Origin: Allantophomopsis cytisporea
Lineage: Eukaryota > Ascomycota > Leotiomycetes > Phacidiales > Phacidiaceae
Direction of reading: 5' to 3'
Assembly: GCA_024752435.1 (NCBI GenBank)
Contig: CP103027.1
Span: forward strand, 620,001-684,000
Length of the DNA stretch: 64,000 nucleotides
Below, piece by piece: positions 56,863-64,000 of this stretch. Both the position numbers and the translations under genes were made by a program. Below the pieces are notes generated by a model that saw only the letters and a list, made by a program, of their open reading frames with translations, had not been told where the DNA came from and searched no databases. The stretch's first letter is position 1; each line of letters opens with the position of its first letter.

Positions 56863-59552
56863 TCAGTAGGGGATGACAGTGTATGTATCAGCGGAAATCT
56901 CAAGCTCCTCGTCAACTTCAAGAGTCTTCGGGTCAAGATATATTCGCATGTCCATAGCGTTTGTCCCAAGATTATATACTCGAAATATAACATAGACCTC
57001 CACATCCTGTGGCGGGGCTTCGGTGATGTCTAACTTCATGCGACTCATCTATACAAAGTTAGTGGGAAAACTTTGAATTAACGTACTTAGAAAGGGAGAA
57101 ATAACCCTCTTGTACTGGCTCTTGCTCATATAGAATGGACTATTGCATCCGTACTTTGCCGTCTTGACTTCTAAATAGTATTTGGGACGTGCAACAGCCC
57201 AACCGTTGGGGAGATAGCCCTTCTCGATAAAGAGCTTGGTCAACGCTCCAGATGTATCCCGGTAGACAATATCGGCTGCCTCTCTGGGACCCCCCACAGC
57301 GTTCAATCCACGAAAGTCAGAGTACTTATCATGTACAGCAACTTCATGTCGAATGGTGCTTTCCCAATTATCCCTGCCAAAGCCAGTTGGAAGGAGACCT
57401 GACAAGATCTCGAAAACCTGTTGATGACTTAGTCATCATTGACGTGATCGATATGATTTCACCCGGGAACTTACATAGAGCTCACCAGCTGCCCCAACCT
57501 TGATATCATGAGCGACTTGGTTTTGCAACCGTCGTCCAAACATGTTTTCTGAATCAAGTGCTTCGTCTGGAAACAGATCCCCCAAATTTCGTGACGTGTA
57601 GAGATGAACAGCAGGTAAAGATGCACGGATCGCATATTGAGCGAGTCTTATAACTTTGTCTAAAAGATTGCGATAGGCGGATATGTCTGGAATTGGACTG
57701 GTAGAGAAGGAAGAAGCTCGAGGTGCTGTATGGTCATCCACTGCTCTGAACATCGCTCTTACCGAGTGGGTAGGATCGATGACAGGTGTGAACTCGGGAG
57801 AAGCTCTCTGCAAGCCAGTCCGGGGCGTTAAATCTTGTTGGATTTCTGGGACTAAGGCAATAGATGATTGATCTTCTCGTATTTCAGACTCAGAATCAGA
57901 GTCGGATTCATCAGACTGATGAGGTGACCCTCTTTCGGGTGCCACCAAACCCGGTACGTCGATGATTCCATCTTCTTCTAAGATGGCATCAATTGTACTC
58001 CAAGTGATCGTCAGGATCTTGGTGATTGCTTCCCGAGCAGTCTGGTCAATTCCGAGGAATTTCACTAGTCTGTCTGGTAGGTATTGATAATAGCAGAGCT
58101 CCTGGTCTCTTCGAAGTCGAGGTACGAAGATCTGCAGGCCTGTTGGCTCATCTAAGAGGTGTACTTTTCCGGTTGCAACTTCCAGCGAGATCACTTCTCC
58201 ATTTTGACGTATGTTCTGCGATTTAGTGATGCTAGAGGTACGGATGATTTGTGTCTTGCGAAGGATTTCATGAAAAGGCTCGAAATCGTCGTGAACCCGA
58301 TGGCTGTTAAAATTGACTGCACATCTGGTATGCATATTAGCAGAATCAAGTGGAATGTGAGTTGTTTTCCGTACCTTACTATGGCATAAGCTCGGTTTTG
58401 AAACTCCGCGCTCAGATCCTTATCAATCTTACCACCTTGTGCTTCCGTATGCTCAGAAACTCTATTAGAGATATACTTTTCGCCCAAGGACATGCTCGAT
58501 AAGATTGGGCGTAACTGCTTGACCTCTTCAACACTAAAATTGAGAAATACTAGCCTGTTTTCGAAAGCGTTTGCAAGCTTAGGGTGATCGAGGATGATGA
58601 AATCAGCGACTGCGCTTCGGAGGCGAACTTCACCAGATCCCGAAGTTTTCACGGGAAATATGTCCAGTCGTTCGAGGCGTGAGAGATCGCCGGGTCGAGG
58701 GACCATCGCATTGACAGCCCAGATGAGAGCAACAACTTCCTGAATTGAAGGGCCACGAGCGCATAGTAATTCAAGTTCCGAGATAACCATGTGCAAGTTT
58801 GGTGTCTTAATCTCAAGCTTCTCGACGAAGAAACTCTTGAGTTCGTTGTATTCACCACGTAAGACCTTCTTACCCGGTATGGGAGCTGCACTCTCCCACA
58901 AACAAACATCAGTCCGGTGCCAAGATTTAGATGAATGTAGATATATCAACGGTGAAGTAGTGAATTCGTCCCTGTTTACTTAGCCTGTATTCAACATGTT
59001 TTGCTTGCCTCATAATACCTTATATGTTTCCATGTATCATCTGTCAAAGATGAATTTGATAGGCGGTGATATAATTCGAGGACTTGCTCTGGCTCTTGGA
59101 GTCCTGCTTCTTGCATCAAATGCAACTCGGCCAAGTAGTTCTTCCAGTTCGCATTTGGTATACCGAGAGTGGTCCGGAAGAAGGCCCTAAGCTCTGCATC
59201 ATCTTTGTATTCCGGGACATGTTGCAAGGGAATTTTACTTCGCAGGAAATAAGGGCCTTCCCACACACAATTTTCTATGTGCCAGAAATCGCCAGTATCT
59301 TCCTCGGCATTATGAACATAGACTCCTACTTCTTCGTCGCGGAATGGACTGTCTTCGATAATCTTCCTATATAATGGTATGGTAAGGACTTTGGTACTAG
59401 ACTGCTTATAGATCAACATACCTCACTCGTGGCCTGTCATCCTTCTTACATCGATCTTGAATGGATTTATATATGCGATTGAACTTCCACATATTACCCG
59501 AAATTCTAGTAGCAAGCCGCCTAGAGGTAAGACGCACAGAAACAAAACCCAT
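56863..59552 (-). CDS. DUF3883 / protein NO VEIN C-terminal domain protein, apparently lacking the usual N-terminal part
   Basis: Six exons in transcription order: 59552-59422, 59366-59019, 58971-58375, 58324-57475, 57417-57106, 57048-56863 (2,424 nt, 807 aa). All joints are GT-AG and keep frame. The C-terminal domain (residues about 634-800) is the NO VEIN C-terminal fold: GAAGELYVFEILSGLLPTGF, GRDNWESTIRHEV, ADIVYRDTSG, KYYLEVKTAKY and FYMSKSQYKR, then VYVIFRVYNLG. The acidic residues and the EVK element resemble restriction-endonuclease-like nucleases, though catalysis is not established. The first part (SGNMWKFNRIYKSIQDR; ENCVWEGPYFL; CLWESAAPIPGKKV) matches the middle region of large fungal relatives, which in my recollection carry an N-terminal HATPase/sacsin-like module. 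No such module is visible upstream of 59552, where the DNA is AT-rich and non-coding. It could be a short paralogue or a 5'-truncated gene with a new start. Confidence 0.72.
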
Positions 59553-61465
59553 TAAAACTTCCTAGGTTTTAGATTGTGCCACTTGTGTAGAAATTCTCAT
59601 AGATTTCGACCCCAAAAGTTATTAGAAAAATTTGTATTATACAATATACTCTACCCAGGCACGGAAGTGTATACCCAGCTTTGGAATCGGAACTTTACAA
59701 GCCAATTAAAATTTACCAATGGTGGTGCCCTTAGCTTGTTAACCAATTGAGGCGATGTAGACCCTGTATACTGATATATAAACAGAGACGTATCTAACGT
59801 GACAGTGGCCTCTAGGATAACCGATTACGTTAAACTCCTTGGAAAAGCTAGCCTGACTCTCCACTTGTATCATTTGTTAATTTCCTAATCTGTGATGAAT
59901 AAGTTTTGAGTAATCGTTGTTGAACTTAACTCCACGCTGGCACTTGAAAGCACACCACAACTTCCACAACTAGTTTAAATCTAGGAAAGCTGGTATGAAG
60001 TGTGCAATATTAGCCTTGATCAAAACTTCCCTGTTTTGGAATTCTCTCTCGATTAAAAAGTTGGCATATATTCATAACTAGCTATTATTGTCTTGCGCCG
60101 GGATATTTTCATAATTTCGCTCAACAACCGCCAACTACACTGCCTTTCTTAAATCTACGTAATTGAATACAATTTAGTCAAAAACGGCTATGCAAGTAAT
60201 TCAATACATAACTACGAATTTTGAGATCATCTGCAAATATAAGTGTCAGAAATTTCACTTAAAACAAAACAAGAGCTATTAAGGTTGACCGAGTCTTCTA
60301 GGATGTCGATTTGCTGGGGAAAAGTTCCGATAGCTGATGGCAAAGATATATGGGATATAGCAGTGGGAGTTCAGTATTGATATTCATGTAGTTTCGCATA
60401 TCCCCCCATGCGCCTAATGACATATGTTTTAGTATTAACTCATGCACTTGTTTCAAGGCGTAGTGACGGCCGGTTATTTACAACGATTGTCCATTGCATC
60501 AAAGTCCTGCTATATGATTCAAATCCTATCTCCTTCGGGTTGTTGGGAAAGTCATAGATTTCCAATCCCGAAAAGCCAAATGGCTTTTTAAATAGAGAAA
60601 GAAGAAGCACAGACATATTGTCCGAATATTATATATGTTTAGATGGTCGACAGCTGTTACATATCGTCACAGACGAAGAAAAACTTGGATTCGTCTGCTT
60701 CCCCACACATATGCCTTAGGTCTCTATTCGCGGATACTCCCAATTTCTTATAATGAAAGGTCTACATTAAGAGAGGATCGTCGCTTAACTAAAGGTCTCA
60801 CAAAACAGAAGATGGAGTGTACTAGATGAGGCCGGTGGAGGAGTGGTGGACAAGGTGTCGATTTTGTGACACCTTCGCATCAAGTGCCAATGACAAGCTA
60901 GTTTGACCTAGGCTCCATCAACGTCAAAATGCTCGATATTCAGAAATATAACGCAAAAGTTTGTATAGGCTATATGTTAGCGACATGGACTTTAAAATGA
61001 AGTATACTCCGCAATGACTTTCTACGCGTCGTAGCCTACTGCTCCCCAGTTAAGCATTCGTGTTATTACATTGTAGCTATTTAGTCAGCAACTAAGATTT
61101 AGAACTCTAGTAACTATTATGCTACCTTTGAAAATCTTCTCTTACAGTTTATCAACATTGTCTACTCTCTTGTTTTCTCGGGATATGCATCAACCGTGAA
61201 TATGTACAGAGTGTGTTCGTTATGCGAAGTTATGCAACTATCTCTTGCATAAGAAATGAAACCGGCATCAGAAGAGCCGGGCAATCAACATCACACGTAT
61301 CATTCTGAAAGACCTCCCTATAGTGGGTAATTGCTTTTAGGTTCAAGATGATGTATTGTTTGGCTTTGAAAGCTTATATGAAGGGCGGGTGTTTGTTGAA
61401 GACGAAATGGTTGTTCTTGTTATCTTCAATTTGTCTAGGCATTTGCAAAGCTATATTACGATAAG
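59553..61465. other. AT-rich gene-free stretch
   Basis: About 1.9 kb of AT-rich DNA between the divergent NO VEIN-like and P450 genes. There are no frames with domains and no terminal repeats seen. The composition resembles the 8.85-10.37 kb stretch. Confidence 0.5.
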
Positions 61466-63328
61466 ATGTTGAAGACGATGCTTCCAGGTGGGAGCTTTTA
61501 CGCGCACGCAGTACACAGTACAGGGATCTCTTGCTCTCTGATCTTTCTTCTATTGATTGTTTGTTAACTATGTATTTAAACACTGAGGGGAAGGAAGCTA
61601 ACTTTGAATTCAGTTGGTTGCTTACGCGGTTTCCAAGACAATATATCGACTTTACTTCCATAATCTCTCTGATTATCCTGGGCCCAAGTGGGCAGCTGTC
61701 ACAAGGCTCTGGTATTCCTACAACTTATATACTGGTGAGTTGGGAATCAAAATCTCTAAGCTGCACGAGAAGTATGGACCAATAATCCGCATCGCTCCTG
61801 ACGAGCTATGTTATACTTCATCAAAGGCCTGGCAAGACATTTACGGATTTCGCCATGGTAAGCCTGAGATGAGTAAAGAGACGCCGTTTTACACCAACCC
61901 TGCTATGCCGCAATCAATCATTTCAGCAAAGCGAGATAAGCATGCTTCTATGCGAAGGATGATGTCAAGAGGATTTTCGGATACAGCGTTGAGGGAGCAA
62001 CAACCTATTGTTATAGGTTATGTCGATCTTCTCATGAAAAGACTCGACGAAAAGACAAAAGAAGGAGCCTCGGTGGAAATGTGCTCGTGGTATAATGTAA
62101 GTGAATCCTTCATTATTATATATATTGTTCTAGCTATCTTATTCAATCCGTATAGTTCCTCACCTTTGATATTATTGGAGACCTAGCATTTGGCGAACCA
62201 TTCGGTTGCCTTCAAGATTCCAGCTATCATCCATGGGTAAAAATGATCTTTGATACTACGAAGTTCATCAGCCTCAACCAAGCTCTGGCCTACTACCCTT
62301 CCATACGCAAGATTATTCCTTATTTTACTCCAACGCGCTTAAAAGAAAATTTTGCCTCCCACGAAGCTATGACTCGTGAGAAAGCCCTTCGTCGCAAGAA
62401 CTCCAAGGTCGACCGTGCAGATTTCGTGTCAAATCTTGTTAAGCCAGATAGTGGGATCACAGACGAAGAATTATTTGGGAACTCTTCGACTTTGATCGTT
62501 GCAGGGAGCGATACGACTGCTACACTCTTGAGTGGAGTTACCTGGTTGCTGTGCAGAAATCCAGAGACTCTGAGAAAACTAGTACAAGAAGTACGATCGT
62601 CTTTTAAAGATGTCTCGGAGATTGATTTCAGTAGCGTCAACAAGTTGGAGTACTTGCTTGCTTGTCTGAACGAAGCATTACGGTGCTTTCCGCCTGCTCC
62701 CGCTGGCTTGGCTCGTATGGTTCCCAAAGGTGGTGATCTAATCGACAGCAAATTTGTCGCTGAAGGGGTAAGTCATCTAGCACCTGTTTCATTTACAAGT
62801 GAAGTCGAAGTGATTAACGATTGGCCATCAATACTAAATCAATCTACTGATTACTCGAAACTCAAGGTTCAAGTGAGTGTTTGGCAAATCGCATCGAACA
62901 GAAGCTCAACCAATTGGACTCGACCCTTTGATTACATCCCAGAGAGATGGCTAGGTGACCCAGAGTTCATCAATGATGACAAAACAGCCATGCAACCTTT
63001 TAGCTTTGGACCGAGAAATTGCATTGGAAAGAAGTACGTGTTTCATGTTGTAGTAGACCCCAGCTTATATGGACCACCAAGTATAATTAGTACTACACTT
63101 CTTTTGTTATACCCAATTTCTTCGTTTGACAAAGAACTATACTAACCTTAACAATACGGTAGTTTGGCATATGTGGAGATGAGACTTGTCCTTACGCGTT
63201 TGTTATGGGACTTTGATTTGGAGCTGTGCGAAGGTATGGAGAACTGGAACCAATGCAAGATCTACACTGTATTCGAAAAGAAGCCGTTATGGGTTAGATT
63301 GACTGCACGAAAGGACGCACAGGCATGA
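61466..63328 (+). CDS. Cytochrome P450 monooxygenase (CYP3/CYP5-like, isotrichodermin C-15 hydroxylase type)
   Basis: A heme-thiolate oxidase anchored in the ER membrane, with unknown substrate. Five exons: 61466-61558, 61614-62096, 62156-62767, 62867-63033, 63163-63328 (1,521 nt, 506 aa). Exon 1 gives the hydrophobic anchor (GISCSLIFLLLIVC region), and its donor GTTTGT is weak. A perfect GCTAAC branch site precedes the exon 2 acceptor. Intron 3 is 99 nt and in frame, so it can be read through without a stop. Motifs in order: YPGPKWAAVTRLWY after the anchor, AGSDTTATLL (I helix, Thr at about residue 312), NEALRCFPP (ExxR, about 363), PERWLG, and PFSFGPRNCIGK with heme-ligand Cys448. Exon 5 adds NLAYVEMRLVLTRLLWDFDL, the L helix. 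All catalytic elements are intact. No synthase or other biosynthetic gene sits beside it in this window, though the right edge is close. Confidence 0.92.
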
Positions 63329-63631
63329 CTAAGGGAATCTTCACATTCAAGCTCTCATTGGCCGAGACAGTCAGAGACGATATTACGATTCAACTCATTC
63401 TATTTGAATATGAACAGCATTGCTTTCTCTTCATCTGTTTCCAAGACCCTCGAAAAGTAGTGATAGTCAATGCCCATTTTCTTTCTTTGTCCATCGCAAC
63501 CAAGTGAGTTAGAGCTGTGAAATATGTGCTGAGGACGGAAATTCTTATATCCGTATCGTGGAGATGTGATAATTAGAATGACCAAATAGAAACTATAGCC
63601 CCAGAAGGCTTTACTACAGGTCTGGGATATC
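63329..63631. other. Intergenic, convergent 3' ends
   Basis: About 300 bp between the P450 stop and the end of the ankyrin gene. No feature is seen beyond presumed 3' UTRs. Confidence 0.6.
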
Positions 63632-64000
63632 CTAGCCCAACTCTGATGCTTGTACTTCTCCCCATCCTGCACCTTCGTTGTTCAATACCTCTTGTCTCGT
63701 AGTGAGCTCAATCGCGATTTCCTCTTGCTGACAGATTTCCGCCTGCTGCGTGACCGTATATCGCTCCTTATCTTTACAACGAGGATCAGCCCCACTTTGA
63801 AGCAAGAGCCTCACAAGTTGGTGATTCCCTTGTGTTGCAGCCCATCTTAATGGTGTGCGGCCATAGTCGTCTTGTAAATTCGGATTCGCACTTTTCGAGA
63901 GGAGAAAGCTGGCCAACGTCTCATATCCTTCATAGATTGCTCTTGCGAGCGGTGCCCAGCCAGACCAGTCACGGACATTGGGGTCGGCTCCATTTTCAAC
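63632..64000 (-). CDS. Ankyrin-repeat protein, 3' part only (continues beyond the window)
   Basis: The frame is open from the right edge at 64000 to a stop at 63632 (122 residues), so the start of the gene lies outside. Three ankyrin units can be seen: VENGADPNVRDWSGWAPLAR with AIYEGYETLASFLLSKSANP, then NLQDDYGRTPLRWAATQGNH with QLVRLLLQSGADP, then a degenerate last unit (RCKDKERYTVTQQAEICQQE) and an acidic tail. The repeats bind protein partners. Large fungal ankyrin proteins often carry NACHT or other N-terminal domains, but none can be judged from this fragment. It is convergent with the P450 gene. Confidence 0.8.
   Translation of the reverse strand, partial: VENGADPNVRDWSGWAPLARAIYEGYETLASFLLSKSANPNLQDDYGRTPLRWAATQGNHQLVRLLLQSGADPRCKDKERYTVTQQAEICQQEEIAIELTTRQEVLNNEGAGWGEVQASELG

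Noticed and set aside
60470..60545. tRNA-like B-box word (GATTCAAATCC) after an A-box-like word
   Set aside because: The T arm and acceptor stems do not pair, so no cloverleaf can be drawn.
1..64000. CRISPR arrays, insertion sequences, rRNA genes
   Set aside because: The tandem repeats found have no spacer structure, no transposase is recognised, and no rRNA sequence was seen. The window is eukaryotic.

Overview
The window is a piece of a filamentous ascomycete (Pezizomycotina) genome. The evidence is short GT-AG introns (about 45 to 60 nt, often with a CTAAC- or CTGAT-like branch site just before the acceptor), intergenic regions rich in low complexity, and a gene set typical of these fungi: NmrA, a Zn2Cys6 regulator, Tra1, a TFIIIC subunit, a HAL4-type kinase and a P450. 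The class may be Leotiomycetes, but I hold that weakly. All functions are read from recognisable protein motifs. Exon joins were worked out by hand from frame continuity and splice signals.

Region by region. 0.27-8.7 kb is a dense housekeeping block: the Qc-SNARE Tlg1 (+), the PP2A B56 regulatory subunit (-), a TFIIIC Tau95-type subunit (+) and a small GNAT acetyltransferase (+). 8.7-16.8 kb has no gene I can support: first an AT-rich, TpA-rich stretch (8.85-10.37 kb), then about 6 kb of low-complexity, pyrimidine-rich sequence ahead of nmrA. 16.8-31.4 kb holds nmrA (+) and the giant TRA1 (+, about 3,880 aa). 32.2-38.3 kb holds a dual C2H2 + Zn2Cys6 transcription factor (+) and an unrecognised 764-aa protein (+). 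38.7-48.7 kb returns to conserved genes: a ZNF511-like C2H2 protein (-), an EST1/Smg7-like protein (+), adenosine kinase (-) and a HAL4/SAT4-type kinase (-). 48.7-56.9 kb is about 8 kb of non-coding DNA packed with microsatellites. From 56.9 kb the window looks accessory: a DUF3883/NO VEIN C-terminal protein that seems to lack its usual N-terminal part (-), an AT-rich gene-free stretch, a complete cytochrome P450 (+), and an ankyrin-repeat gene running off the right edge (-).

How the genes relate. There is no operon or obvious biosynthetic cluster. Several genes share broad themes: transcription and chromatin (TFIIIC, Tra1, the zinc-finger regulator), nutrient and ion signalling (NmrA, B56-PP2A, HAL4 kinase), and RNA or telomere biology (EST1/Smg7). 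Their adjacency is probably historical rather than functional. The most notable non-coding pattern is arrays of the pentamer TTACC in intergenic DNA. Their orientation follows the direction of the gene downstream.
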